NCBI RefSeq assembly: GCF_017161565.1
Contig: NZ_CP066796.1
Span: 3,100,001 to 3,164,000 of the forward strand
Reading direction: 5' to 3'
DNA length: 64,000 nucleotides
From: Erwinia amylovora
GTDB lineage: Bacteria > Pseudomonadota > Gammaproteobacteria > Enterobacterales > Enterobacteriaceae
The first letter of the stretch is position 1. Each line of letters begins with the position of its first letter. The notes beneath the pieces are model-generated. The model was not told the origin of the DNA. It was given only the letters and a program-made list of their open reading frames with translations, and searched no databases. Shown here piece after piece: positions 18,624-27,787 of this stretch. The translations under genes were made by a program, and so were the position numbers.

Positions 18624-19688
18624 TCAGGGCGCAATCTCCGCCAGCGGCTCCGGGCTAAAGGTGAGATCGCTGCGGTGCTGCGGCACGGCGGGCTGTCCCA
18701 GCCAGCTGCTGTACCCCAGCCGGGAGGGGCCGCCAAGGGTAACGCCCTGCACGTCGGCGGCGTCAAGGATCAGCCGCACCTCCCAGACAAACTCAATGCC
18801 CAGGTACTGACGCACCCAGTCACGCAGCTGCTGCGCCCAGGGTTCGCCGGGCAGAAAACGCTGATAGCGGTTCATCGGCAGCGGCCCCAGCTCCAGACGA
18901 AATTTGTGCTGTACATCGCGCACCGCCACGCCGAGAAAGGCCGATATGCCGAGGCGCGGTTTGCGCCGCCCCGCACCCAGGCTGGCGCGGTCGCGGCGGT
19001 CAACCGGCTGCCAGTGGGGCACGTTTTCCACCAGCTTCACCGGCACCTGAAAGTAGTGACTGAGCATTTTTTGCAGCCCTTCTGCATCGCGTGCGTGACG
19101 AGTCAGATGCCCGGCCAGCGCCAGCCGTGAGTGCGGGCTAACGCTACCCTGGTTAAGCTGCCCCGGCTGGCCCATGCCGATCAGGCTGGCGAGCCAGCGC
19201 TCAAACTGGCGTTTTTCCGCCCGGTCCAGCGCCACCGTGGGCTGCGCATCGGCCCAGGCGCGGTAAAACAGCAGCGTCAGGCGATGGTGGAACAGATCGG
19301 CAAAGGCGCTCAGGCTGTTGTCCTGATGATGGTCGCTGCGCTCGCGCGCATACTCCGTCAAATGGATCGGCAGCGGGCCGTTGGGGCCAAACAGGCCAAA
19401 GCTGTAGATCGACACGTCATGCAGCGCGCTGTTTTCACGCGGCGAGACGCTGGCGATGGCCGCCGGGGCAAAGGCCAGCGATGGCCGCTGGCCGATGCGC
19501 AGCGGCTCGTGGCGCGGCAGCGGCGCACGCCCCAGCGGATAGCGCTGGCCGCCCTGCGCATCCAGCCGCCGCAGCAGCTGGAACAGATCGTAGCGCCACG
19601 GCGTGGCGCACAGCGCCGCCCAGAAGTCCGGCGGCAGGCGATGCAGGCGGTGAATTTTCTCTGCCTGCGCGGCGGGCTGCGGTGTCAT
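18624..19688 (-). CDS. tssG: Baseplate protein TssG
   Basis: This 354-residue baseplate wedge subunit works with TssE, TssF and TssK. The start at MTPQPAAQAEKIHRL (19688) gives a 4-nt overlap with the tssF stop; a longer frame opens at 19826 but lies inside tssF. Typical family sequence includes LLRRLDAQGGQRYPLGRA near the N-terminus and FLPGEPWAQQLRDWVRQYLG near the end. Confidence 0.93.
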   Translation of the reverse strand: MTPQPAAQAEKIHRLHRLPPDFWAALCATPWRYDLFQLLRRLDAQGGQRYPLGRAPLPRHEPLRIGQRPSLAFAPAAIASVSPRENSALHDVSIYSFGLFGPNGPLPIHLTEYARERSDHHQDNSLSAFADLFHHRLTLLFYRAWADAQPTVALDRAEKRQFERWLASLIGMGQPGQLNQGSVSPHSRLALAGHLTRHARDAEGLQKMLSHYFQVPVKLVENVPHWQPVDRRDRASLGAGRRKPRLGISAFLGVAVRDVQHKFRLELGPLPMNRYQRFLPGEPWAQQLRDWVRQYLGIEFVWEVRLILDAADVQGVTLGGPSRLGYSSWLGQPAVPQHRSDLTFSPEPLAEIAP

Positions 19689-21559
19689 ATCAGCGTCCTT
19701 TTGCCCATGCGCGGCGCCCAGTAGCCGACCTCGCCGCGCTGCTGGCTGGTCAGCGTCATTTCGGTGAAGGTGTTGATCGCCACCAGCCGCGAGAATACCC
19801 GCTCCAGCACGCTGCCAAGCAGCCACGGGCTGCTGCCGGAAAATGCCTGCTCGTCCACCTCCAGCTCAATGCCGATGCCACGGGCAAAGACAATCGGGCC
19901 TGGCTCCGGTACGCGCCGGAACACCGGTTTCAGCTGGCAGTGGCGGATGCCGTCGATCTGGCGTGCCGCTGCGGCTTCGGCCAGGTTGGCATACAGCCCA
20001 AGCATCTGGCGCAGCGCCGCCGCCCCCTGGTCATTATCACCGTCCATCAGGCTGAGGTAGTTCATTTGCAAATGACTGACCAGCCGCCAGGCGATTTTCC
20101 CCTCCGCCAGCGCCGGACGCGGTGGCGTCGGCCCTTTACGCAGCGTCAGCTGGCGCACCGGGATCGAATCAGGCATCACAAACTGCCCCTGCTGTTGCAG
20201 CAGCAGCAGCGGCAGATCGCGGCTGGTACACATCACCTCGGCGGTGAGATAGCGCAGATCCTCATGCCACGGCGAGTTGTGCTCGTCAACCAGCGACAGA
20301 AATACTTCCGAACCGACATAGCCGGTGCGCGTGCCGAAGCGTTGCGCATGTTCGGACAGCGTGCGCTGTTCGCGCCGTAGCGAGAAGTAAGCCCCGTAGT
20401 TGCCGCCATCATCGCTGAAGGTGCTCCAGAACGGGCGGAACTGCTGCTCCTCGCGCTGGCGTTCGCCGCTGGCATACAGCTTCTGCACCGAGAAAATTTC
20501 GTAGTCCAGCGGGCGGATGTTATCCACCACCAGATGATATTCGTGCACGCTGTCGCTGAGCTTCTGGCGCTGCGCCACCTTCGGAAACAGGTTGATTACC
20601 GGGGTGCAGTGCAGCGCCAGATGGCTGTGGTCGATGACCCGCTCCAGCGCCGGGTTGGTGCTGTCCAGCAGCAGTACGATATCGAATTCACGCGCCTGTG
20701 CATCGCATGCCTGTAACAGCGGGCGCAGCTGACCGATGCTGATAAACTGGAAACGCGCCGGGAAGGCGAAGTATTCCTGCAACAGACGATAACCATCGAA
20801 ATTGCGCAGATCGTTCGGCAGCAGCGCCTGATCGGCGGCAAATCCTTCCTGCCGGAGCGCGTTATCGCCCAGCAGCGTGCGCTGCGGGTTGCTGCCCACG
20901 CTCTGGCAGTAGCCGCCCACGTAGTGCTGCATTACCAGCTCCAGCAGCTGCAGCGCCTGCATATCCGGCCCGCTAAGGAAGAACATCAGGCTGTCGAAGT
21001 TAAGATGCGCCAGCGTGACGCTTTCATCACAGGCGATGCGGATGCGCAGAGCGCTTACCGCACCGCGCTGGCTTAACCCCAGATCGCCCAGTGGGACATT
21101 GGCCGGAATACCGCCCAGTTCCACGCTTTTGATGCGTACCGGTTGCAGCATCACATCGTGGGCGGTGCTGTAGCTGCAGGTGACGCCGTTCTGCTTCAGC
21201 GCCTGGCTGTCCATCATGGTGCCGCGCGGCACCAGAAAACCGTTGCTGATATCCCCTTTGCGGCTGTCCGGCTGCAGTTCGGCAATCGCCATCGACGGCG
21301 TTGGTGACAGGTAGTTCGGCGCAATCATCTCCAGCAGGCGCTGGGAGAAGCGCGGAAACTCGGCGTCCATTTTCAGCTGCACGCGGGAGGTGAGAAAGGC
21401 AAAGCCCTCCATCAGCCGCTCGACGTAGGGGTCGGCGACCTCGTCGCCGCGCATGGCAAGACGGCCTGCCACCTTCGGATAACGCCCGGCAAACTCCGCG
21501 CCCATTTCGCGCAGATACGCCAGTTCACGGTTGTAATAGTCGAGCTGCTTACTGTCCAT
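19685..21559 (-). CDS. tssF: Baseplate protein TssF
   Basis: This 624-residue protein begins MDSKQLDYYNRELAYLREMG, the hallmark start of TssF (VasA/ImpG). YVERLMEGFAFLTSRVQLK and RLLEMIAPNYLSPTPSM follow. It is the main wedge subunit linking baseplate and sheath. It overlaps tssG by 4 nt and lies 18 nt after tssE. No lesions are seen. Confidence 0.95.
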   Translation of the reverse strand: MDSKQLDYYNRELAYLREMGAEFAGRYPKVAGRLAMRGDEVADPYVERLMEGFAFLTSRVQLKMDAEFPRFSQRLLEMIAPNYLSPTPSMAIAELQPDSRKGDISNGFLVPRGTMMDSQALKQNGVTCSYSTAHDVMLQPVRIKSVELGGIPANVPLGDLGLSQRGAVSALRIRIACDESVTLAHLNFDSLMFFLSGPDMQALQLLELVMQHYVGGYCQSVGSNPQRTLLGDNALRQEGFAADQALLPNDLRNFDGYRLLQEYFAFPARFQFISIGQLRPLLQACDAQAREFDIVLLLDSTNPALERVIDHSHLALHCTPVINLFPKVAQRQKLSDSVHEYHLVVDNIRPLDYEIFSVQKLYASGERQREEQQFRPFWSTFSDDGGNYGAYFSLRREQRTLSEHAQRFGTRTGYVGSEVFLSLVDEHNSPWHEDLRYLTAEVMCTSRDLPLLLLQQQGQFVMPDSIPVRQLTLRKGPTPPRPALAEGKIAWRLVSHLQMNYLSLMDGDNDQGAAALRQMLGLYANLAEAAAARQIDGIRHCQLKPVFRRVPEPGPIVFARGIGIELEVDEQAFSGSSPWLLGSVLERVFSRLVAINTFTEMTLTSQQRGEVGYWAPRMGKRTLI

Positions 21560-21577
21560 GACAATTGACCTTCTTGG

Positions 21578-22144
21578 TTAACCGATATCGCGCAGCGCAA
21601 AGTGGCCGTTTTCCAGATCCACATCGGTACGAAACAGAAATTCCAGCGGGTACGGCACGCACCACAGACGGCCTTTGATCTCTATCGACAGCACGTTGTG
21701 CAGGTCAAGCGAGCGGGTGTCCGACACGCAGCGCACCTGTAACCCGGCGGGCAGAATGCGCGGTTCGAAGTTAAGGATCGCCGCGCTTAGCTTGCGCTGG
21801 ATATCCAGCCATTCAATATCCGACATGCGCTGCCCCGCCAGCGGCGATATGCCGAAGTTCAGCGTCGAGCGTTGCACATGGGGAAACGGTGACAGATCCT
21901 GCTGCGCTTCGTTGTTAATGGTGTTAAACAACCATTGCAGGTCGCGCAGCACGTTACGCCGCAGCGCGCTGTGTGAAATCAGGGTGCTGTGCGCCGCTTC
22001 ACGCGGGTTATCCGGCGCGTTATCGGTTAAGCGGTCGAGCAGCGATGGCTGCATTTTGTCGCGCACGTTCAGCCCTTCCTGCTGGCGGCGCTGGCGGTAA
22101 CCGCCGTGCAGCAGCTTATGCCCCTCGTTGCTGTGCTGGCTCAT
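21578..22144 (-). CDS. tssE: Baseplate protein TssE (gp25-like)
   Basis: This 188-residue protein is a homologue of phage T4 gp25, the wedge component that starts sheath polymerisation. It contains SLLDRLTD near the N-terminus and the gp25-type core FGISPLAGQ with EWLDIQRKLSAAILNFEPR. It is somewhat longer than many TssE proteins because of an N-terminal extension (MSQHSNEGHKLLHGGYRQRR). It overlaps tagJ by 4 nt. Confidence 0.92.
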   Translation of the reverse strand: MSQHSNEGHKLLHGGYRQRRQQEGLNVRDKMQPSLLDRLTDNAPDNPREAAHSTLISHSALRRNVLRDLQWLFNTINNEAQQDLSPFPHVQRSTLNFGISPLAGQRMSDIEWLDIQRKLSAAILNFEPRILPAGLQVRCVSDTRSLDLHNVLSIEIKGRLWCVPYPLEFLFRTDVDLENGHFALRDIG

Positions 22145-22962
22145 AACGCTGGCTCTGCATCGCTAAACGCCAGCGTCTCCATGCCCAGCAGCGGGAATTC
22201 GCCATCGGCGCTGAACCAGCATTTCTGACCGTGGCCGCTGAACTGCTGGTCGTCGCCCGCCAGCGGCTGCCATTCGGTCAGCGTGGCCAGACGGTAGCGG
22301 TCGTCGGCCTGTTCGCCAAACGGATAGCGTACCGGGATCTGGCACACCTGTTCGCTGCCGTCCACCAGCCTGACCAGCGTATGCCGCCACACCAGATCGG
22401 TGACGCTGACCGGAGCCTGGAAGCGCATTTCGCTGATGGCGCCGAACGGCAGCCAGCTGTACTGGCCGTTGGCGATCAGTTCGCAGACGGGGCCGAGCCG
22501 TCCGTCACCGTCGGCCAGCCAGGCAAAAGCGTGCTGCTCGCCCTGGTGCGTCAACTGCCCGGGATTGAGCTGCGCCGCATCTATAGCGGCAGCGCGCAGC
22601 CGTTGCGCCTCGGCATTGTCACCCCCGGCATCGGCCGCCAGCGCGGCCAGCAGTTGCTCTGCCCAGTTCCAGGCCGCGCCCGGCATCCGTGGCGTCGCTT
22701 CACCGGCGAATACCGCCGCCCGCTGGCGTTCACCGTTAATTGCCTGCTCCAGCAGCGTGACCGTCGGCTGTGCCTGCGGCTTCAACGCCAGCCAGGATTT
22801 CAGCTGCGTCTGCGCCCGGCTCCAGTTGCCCGCCAGGCACAGCAGCTGGACGAAGCTGGCACGTAAATCGGCATCGCCGGGCTGGCGCTTAATCTGGCTT
22901 TCCAGCCGGGCCAGGGTTTCGGCCAGCGACTGGCCGTCCATCAGATATTGTAGAGAGTGCAT
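22141..22962 (-). CDS. tagJ: T6SS accessory protein TagJ (ImpE/SciE family)
   Basis: This 273-residue protein has an N-terminal TPR-like region (SLAETLARLESQIKRQPGDADLR...) and the C-terminal domain of the SciE/ImpE family (PYGAI-like LPFGAISEMRFQAPVSVTDLVW). TagJ proteins bind the TssB sheath protein and ClpV and assist sheath recycling. It sits next to tssE, as is common, with a 4-nt overlap. Confidence 0.88.
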   Translation of the reverse strand: MHSLQYLMDGQSLAETLARLESQIKRQPGDADLRASFVQLLCLAGNWSRAQTQLKSWLALKPQAQPTVTLLEQAINGERQRAAVFAGEATPRMPGAAWNWAEQLLAALAADAGGDNAEAQRLRAAAIDAAQLNPGQLTHQGEQHAFAWLADGDGRLGPVCELIANGQYSWLPFGAISEMRFQAPVSVTDLVWRHTLVRLVDGSEQVCQIPVRYPFGEQADDRYRLATLTEWQPLAGDDQQFSGHGQKCWFSADGEFPLLGMETLAFSDAEPAL

Positions 22963-22971
22963 GGCGTGTCC

Positions 22972-23979
22972 TTAATGCAGGGTACGGTAGGCGCCGGCAG
23001 CCGGGTCCTGTAGCTGTGGAAGCAGCTCGTCCACCAGTTTGATGGTCAGGTCGGTGCTGTTTATCAGCAGCGGCGACCACAGGTTACGCACTTCATTCAG
23101 GCGTTTTTGCAGAGTGCGGTTATTGGCAGCATCTGCGGCCGGGATCTGCACCACCAGCACGCCGTTCGCCTGCCAGCCGTTCAGCTCCGGCACATAGGGC
23201 AGCACCATCCAGCTGTCTGCCAGCTTGCTGTCGTTCAGCACCATGCGCTGGTTGTTTACCGTGACAATTTGCAGGCCACTGCTCAACGTTTTGCCATTCA
23301 GGCCAGCCACCGGGAAGCCTTGCAGGAAGGTCATCGGCAGATTTTTCGCCGCACCATTTGCCAGCTGGGTGGTTTCGCCCGATCCCCTTAGCCAGCCGTC
23401 GCTGCCACAGCTGACGCCGCCTTTGGCCGGAACAAACAGCGCGCTGGTCTGGCTGCTGTCGAGCCAGTAAGTGCGGAAATGACAGCCGTCCAACAGGCTG
23501 AACTGCACCCACGGCGTGGTATCTGCTGCGGGTGACAGATCCTCCGCCGTCGGGGTTGGCGCGGCCGTTTGTACTGGCGCTGAAGACGGCGTTTCTGGCG
23601 TCACTGGCCGCGCGGCAACCGGCGCTTCTGGCTGGGTCTTCACCGCCCAGCCCAGCGCTTTGCTGGCGCTTCCCGCAGCCAGCTTTTTGCCGCTGCCGTC
23701 AGTCATCTGCCAGTTAATCTGATTGAGCGCGGCGCACTGCTTCTGCAAAAAGCTGCCCACCTTCGGCAAATAGTCATCCAGCAGCGCCGGATCCTTTTTT
23801 CCATTGGCAACAATGCGCAGCGGCAGCTCGCGCGCGCACCAGCTTTCGGCACGGGTACTTTTTACGTTATCGATCCAGATATCCAGCTTAAGCGCCGGGG
23901 ACTGGACGAGCCGGAAATCCTGCGCCCAGGCGCTGGACGCGATCATTAAGGTGAACGCACCTGACAGCCAATATTTCAT
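22972..23979 (-). CDS. T6SS-linked periplasmic protein of unknown function
   Basis: This 335-residue protein has a clear signal peptide (MKYWLSGAFTLMIASSAWA, cut after AWA) and no further membrane segment. The mature part has Cys pairs, a Pro/Thr/Ala linker around residues 115-150, and a C-terminal domain with VQFSLLDGCHFRTYWLDSS. It lies between tagJ and pppA. A periplasmic protein beside the PppA/PpkA/Fha genes could sense envelope conditions for the PpkA kinase, as RtkS does in Serratia. That link is inference; I cannot show homology. Confidence 0.6.
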   Translation of the reverse strand: MKYWLSGAFTLMIASSAWAQDFRLVQSPALKLDIWIDNVKSTRAESWCARELPLRIVANGKKDPALLDDYLPKVGSFLQKQCAALNQINWQMTDGSGKKLAAGSASKALGWAVKTQPEAPVAARPVTPETPSSAPVQTAAPTPTAEDLSPAADTTPWVQFSLLDGCHFRTYWLDSSQTSALFVPAKGGVSCGSDGWLRGSGETTQLANGAAKNLPMTFLQGFPVAGLNGKTLSSGLQIVTVNNQRMVLNDSKLADSWMVLPYVPELNGWQANGVLVVQIPAADAANNRTLQKRLNEVRNLWSPLLINSTDLTIKLVDELLPQLQDPAAGAYRTLH

Positions 23980-23997
23980 AAGTTCCTTTTTCCTGTA

Positions 23998-24792
23998 TTA
24001 GTCGCGCAGAGAAATAAATTGTGCCGCTTCCGACAGGGAATGCAGCAGCGTGGTGTCCTGTGGCTCCCCCACCCAGACGGCAACCGCACTGTAGTTGTCC
24101 TGCTTGTCGTCCGACTGTTGTTCATTCTTTTTGATCATCTGCTGCATTAACGTCAGCCATTCTTGCGGCGTATTGACCATATGCAGCGACTGCTGCATAT
24201 GATGCTGCGACACGCCGTGCCAGAAACCATCGGTACACAGCAGGAACGCATCGCCATCTTCTATCGGTACCACGTCGCTGTAGCTGGCATCCCGGTCTTC
24301 ATCGCCCATGCCAAGGGCAAAATAGAGCAGGTTACCGTTGATGCCGTCGGTCTGATGGCCGGCATCCTTCATCTGCTGCACCAGGCTGTGATCGGTGGTG
24401 ACATGATAGAGATAACCACGGCGGAACAGATAGAGGCGGCTGTCACCGGCATGCGCCCAGTAGGCCAGCTGGTAATCGCGGTCGATAAACAGGCTGACCA
24501 GCGTGGTGCCCATACGGTGATGGGGCGGATCGGCTTTCTGCCGCTGGCGGATGGCGCTGTTGGCATCGTTGACATACTGGCGGATCAGCTGGGCGTTAAG
24601 ATGCTGCTGACCGTTAAAGCGCTGCAATAACGTGTCGCGCGCCACGCTGGCGGCGATATCGCCGCCGGGCAGGCCCGCCACGCCATCGCACACCACGAAG
24701 CAGGCAGAACGGTCGCCAACAATTTCACCGACCTGATCCTGATTACTGGTGCGCGCTCCCTGATTCGACATTGAGGCTAAAGTAATATTCAT
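23998..24792 (-). CDS. pppA: T6SS protein phosphatase PppA (PP2C family)
   Basis: This 264-residue PP2C-type phosphatase has metal-binding motifs CDGVAGLPGGD, AHAGDSRLYLF, CTDGFWHGV and DNYSAVAVWVG. In known systems it dephosphorylates Fha and resets the secretion machine after firing, opposing PpkA. It overlaps the fha stop by 4 nt (24789-24792), so the two are translationally coupled. No key residue is missing. Confidence 0.93.
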   Translation of the reverse strand: MNITLASMSNQGARTSNQDQVGEIVGDRSACFVVCDGVAGLPGGDIAASVARDTLLQRFNGQQHLNAQLIRQYVNDANSAIRQRQKADPPHHRMGTTLVSLFIDRDYQLAYWAHAGDSRLYLFRRGYLYHVTTDHSLVQQMKDAGHQTDGINGNLLYFALGMGDEDRDASYSDVVPIEDGDAFLLCTDGFWHGVSQHHMQQSLHMVNTPQEWLTLMQQMIKKNEQQSDDKQDNYSAVAVWVGEPQDTTLLHSLSEAAQFISLRD

Positions 24793-26630
24793 CTTTCTTC
24801 CGATCTGATCTGTGAGTCTTTGTACTGGTTGACTTCCATATCGTAAGCATGAAGGAAAGCTTCGCCAAACAGGGTGTGGAAGTCGTCTTCAATCTCGCCG
24901 GCGGTTTCGCTATAGCGTTTGCTGAAGTGGTCCCACAGCGCGGCCTTGCGGCTGCCCGGCAGCGACAGGCGCGAGATGGCACCATCCTGGCGCGCTTCCT
25001 CCTCCAGCTGTTGCGGGTTAAACGATTGCAGCATAGAAGCGATCAGCGCCCGGATGCCGGCGATCATCCCCAGCTGGTGCGCCTGCAAATCGACCAGCGC
25101 ATCGCGCACCGACTGCTTCGGCGGCATAAAACCCGGCATCCGGCTGCCAAACATCTGCATCAGTACCGATTTGCCCGACGGCAGCAGCTTAAACGGGTTG
25201 TTGGCCTCGTCGAGGATCACCGTCATTTCGGCTTTTACGCCGCGTTTGAGGATCGATCGCGAAGAGAGCAGCGCCACCGTGCCCTGCGAGAACATACTGA
25301 GCATCTGCCCCAGTTCCTGCATCGCATGATGGTCAAAGCGCGGCGTAGGTTGCAGATCCTGCAGGCCCATCCCGCCGATCAGCGCCGCCATCAGATCGCC
25401 CTCCAGCACTTCACCGCTGTCGCCTTTATCGCTGCTGTGCGCCGTGATGTTGGCGACCGGGTCAATGCGCAGACGCCCTTTTGGTGGTGGCGTACTGGCG
25501 CGCGCGCGCGCCTGCGGCGTGGGCAGCGTGATACCACCATAGTCGCCGCTGGCGGAGGACGGAGCCGCAGCCGGAGCTGGCGGCGGCACGTCAAACAGCG
25601 GCGAACTGGCCTCGTCTGACTGCTGGGTTTTGGCATCGCCAAACAGGCTGAAATCGCAGTCCGGCAGCGGCAGTTCATCCGCCGGAGAGGGCGTTTTTTC
25701 GCCGGGTACAGGCGGCACGGGTTCTGGCGTTGGCGGGATGTTCGGCTGCCCGGAGATCTGCTGCGGCTTATCCTCTGGCGGCGTCAGCGGCACCGCGCTG
25801 CCCATCATCAGGCCAAGCGGATCGTCGCGGTCGACCTGTGGCGCTGCGCCCGTGCCGAACAGCGCCAGCGGGTCCTGCTCGTTTTCACGTCCGCCATTGG
25901 CAACGCTGTTTTTCGCCCCCGTCGGCTGGAACAGTGTGCTGGGGGTGCTGTCATCAAAGATGCTGTCCTGTTTAAACAGCGGATCCTGGTTAAACAGGCT
26001 GTCGGGGGTCCGATCGCGGCGTTCAAGGTTTAACGGATCGCTGCTTTGCGCCAGCTGGGCCAGCGGATCGGCCGGATTACGCTCGGCGGCGGCCGGGGCG
26101 GTCAGCGGGTTAGCCTGGCTTTGCGCTTTCGCTTTGCTGCGGCTGGAGAGGTTATCGGAGATCGAGAACTCCTGGGCCAGGCTGTCCCAGATTTCGCTGG
26201 GGATCGCCGCTGGCGCAGCCTTGACCGCCGGAGCGGGAGCGACAGGCGCGGCGGCCGGCTGCGGGCGCGTAGCTGCGGGTGCTGGCACCGGCTGAATGAT
26301 CGGCTGCGCCGCTGCGCTAAGTTCGCTGACCTGCAGGCGATAGTCATCGATGCCGATGATATCGCCATCCTGTAGCTCCACCTGGCGGCCACGCTCAAGC
26401 GGAATATCATTCAGGTGGACGCGCGTGACATTGCCGCGATTGGTGATATGGCATTCGCCCGTGGCGTTGATATGCACAATAGCCTGCAGGCGCGAAATGG
26501 TGCGGTCGTCATCCGGCAGTACCAGATTGTTATCGGCTCCACGGCCAATGGTGCCGCCGGGCGGCAGAAAATCGCAGCTGCCCTGCGGCGGCTGCTGGCC
26601 CTGTTTAGTCGTTATAATCGTAAATCGCAT
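24789..26630 (-). CDS. tagH: FHA-domain protein Fha (TagH)
   Basis: This 613-residue scaffold has an N-terminal FHA domain (about 20-95: GGTIGRGADNNLVLPDDD, then SRLQAIVHI) that binds phosphothreonine. A long Pro/Ala-rich disordered region covers about 110-400. A C-terminal domain (VLDEANNPFKLLPSGKSVL, PKQSVRDALVDLQAHQLGMI) is typical of TagH. Phosphorylation of Fha by PpkA starts T6SS assembly. It is the first gene of the fha-pppA pair and has a 118-nt gap upstream. Confidence 0.94.
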   Translation of the reverse strand: MRFTIITTKQGQQPPQGSCDFLPPGGTIGRGADNNLVLPDDDRTISRLQAIVHINATGECHITNRGNVTRVHLNDIPLERGRQVELQDGDIIGIDDYRLQVSELSAAAQPIIQPVPAPAATRPQPAAAPVAPAPAVKAAPAAIPSEIWDSLAQEFSISDNLSSRSKAKAQSQANPLTAPAAAERNPADPLAQLAQSSDPLNLERRDRTPDSLFNQDPLFKQDSIFDDSTPSTLFQPTGAKNSVANGGRENEQDPLALFGTGAAPQVDRDDPLGLMMGSAVPLTPPEDKPQQISGQPNIPPTPEPVPPVPGEKTPSPADELPLPDCDFSLFGDAKTQQSDEASSPLFDVPPPAPAAAPSSASGDYGGITLPTPQARARASTPPPKGRLRIDPVANITAHSSDKGDSGEVLEGDLMAALIGGMGLQDLQPTPRFDHHAMQELGQMLSMFSQGTVALLSSRSILKRGVKAEMTVILDEANNPFKLLPSGKSVLMQMFGSRMPGFMPPKQSVRDALVDLQAHQLGMIAGIRALIASMLQSFNPQQLEEEARQDGAISRLSLPGSRKAALWDHFSKRYSETAGEIEDDFHTLFGEAFLHAYDMEVNQYKDSQIRSEER

Positions 26631-26748
26631 AACGTGTTCCTGCGTTTAGGTGGTGACCCGTCTGCAAAGGTGATGCAGGGTAATACGGCGGTTAAACTGC
26701 GCCGCTTTAAGGGGAAAGCGGCGGGGTTTAAGCGCTGCGGCAAAGGTC

Positions 26749-27117
26749 TTAATCATCCTGCTTGCCTTTAAACTCTTTCACCAGCTTATCCAGCTGCCCG
26801 CTATGGTAGAAATCAATGCATTTCACCAGCGTCATCGGCTCACCTGACTGACTGGTATATTCCTTAGCCAGAAACGCCTTACCCAACTTTCTAACAGCCG
26901 TATGTGCCGCAAGGGAATAGTCGCCAAATTCCAGATAGCCACGAGCGGCGGCAGCGGCATCTTCTTTTACCTCTTTGCTTTGATAGCCCTGGGATATGCA
27001 GCTGCTTAATGCGTAGTTTTTCAGGTTCGTTTGCGGGCTATATTTATTGTTTGCATACGCGTTACAGCTTGCCTGTAGTGAAAGGATCAGAAAAGAAAGT
27101 GATAATAGCTTATTCAT
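26749..27117 (-). CDS. Tai4-family immunity protein, copy 1
   Basis: This 122-residue periplasmic protein has a signal peptide (MNKLLSLSFLILSLQA..., cut near AYA). The mature part (LKNYALSSCISQGYQSKEV, GYLEFGDYSLAAH, KCIDFYHSGQLDKLVK) is the Tai4 fold that blocks Tae4 amidases. It is nearly identical to the copy at 27788-28156 from KNYALS onward, but the first ~32 residues differ. Its signal peptide instead resembles that of the LprI-type gene upstream. It is separated from tae4 by that gene, and may widen protection to Tae4 variants. Confidence 0.88.
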   Translation of the reverse strand: MNKLLSLSFLILSLQASCNAYANNKYSPQTNLKNYALSSCISQGYQSKEVKEDAAAAARGYLEFGDYSLAAHTAVRKLGKAFLAKEYTSQSGEPMTLVKCIDFYHSGQLDKLVKEFKGKQDD

Positions 27118-27242
27118 GTTTTTCCTTGTCAGCGATGACTTCTGTAATAACTAGCGTGCTTTTACCCTTCTTTATTTTTTTACAAAAATAAATCAATACA
27201 ACGCCGCCTGAAAGCAGGTTGCGTTTTTTTAGAGCGTTAAAT

Positions 27243-27650
27243 TCAATCGTATGGAATCTCTTTTAACTGCTTGCTTCTGTCTTCATCCAGCTGAGCGATG
27301 CAATGATTGGTGAATACAATATAAGGATTACTGTTTTTGTCGGCAACGTGTGCATATAACTTACATTGCCCATCGCGATATTTCAGCCAGCCACGCTGAG
27401 ACTCAATAAAATTCGTGAGATATTCTTTTTTTACATCAGCCTCATGAGAAAACAGATCTTCGATGCGTTTCTTCGCTGCGAGGTACTCATGGTTAAGGTT
27501 TTTCTCGGCTACGTCTTTATTGTTTTCAGCACAGGTAAAAACAGCAGGATCGCTGGTTTCCTTTGAACAATCGTTAATTGCGTAAGCTGAGAAGCTGGCC
27601 TGCAATGTAATGATATAAATAGAAAGTGATAACAGCCTGTTCATATCCAT
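27243..27650 (-). CDS. LprI-type lysozyme inhibitor family protein (DUF1311)
   Basis: This 135-residue exported protein has a signal peptide; MNRLLSLSIYIITLQASF at 27644 is an alternative start. The mature part has four Cys and the family pattern: FTCAENNKDVAEKNLNHEY, FIESQRGWLKYRDGQC and HCIAQLDEDRSKQLKEIP. LprI proteins inhibit lysozymes in the periplasm. Its place between two Tai4 genes in a T6SS locus suggests protection against a glycan-cleaving effector or host lysozyme. That role is inferred. Confidence 0.75.
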   Translation of the reverse strand: MDMNRLLSLSIYIITLQASFSAYAINDCSKETSDPAVFTCAENNKDVAEKNLNHEYLAAKKRIEDLFSHEADVKKEYLTNFIESQRGWLKYRDGQCKLYAHVADKNSNPYIVFTNHCIAQLDEDRSKQLKEIPYD

Positions 27651-27787
27651 CTGGACTTATTTATATAGTTATATATGCATCACTAAATGGCTATCCATAT
27701 TTCTACCATTGCTGCATATCAGCATATCATGCTATTGGCGAACAGCGGTGTTGAAACAGGCCAGGTGATGAAGAATAAGACAACGAG

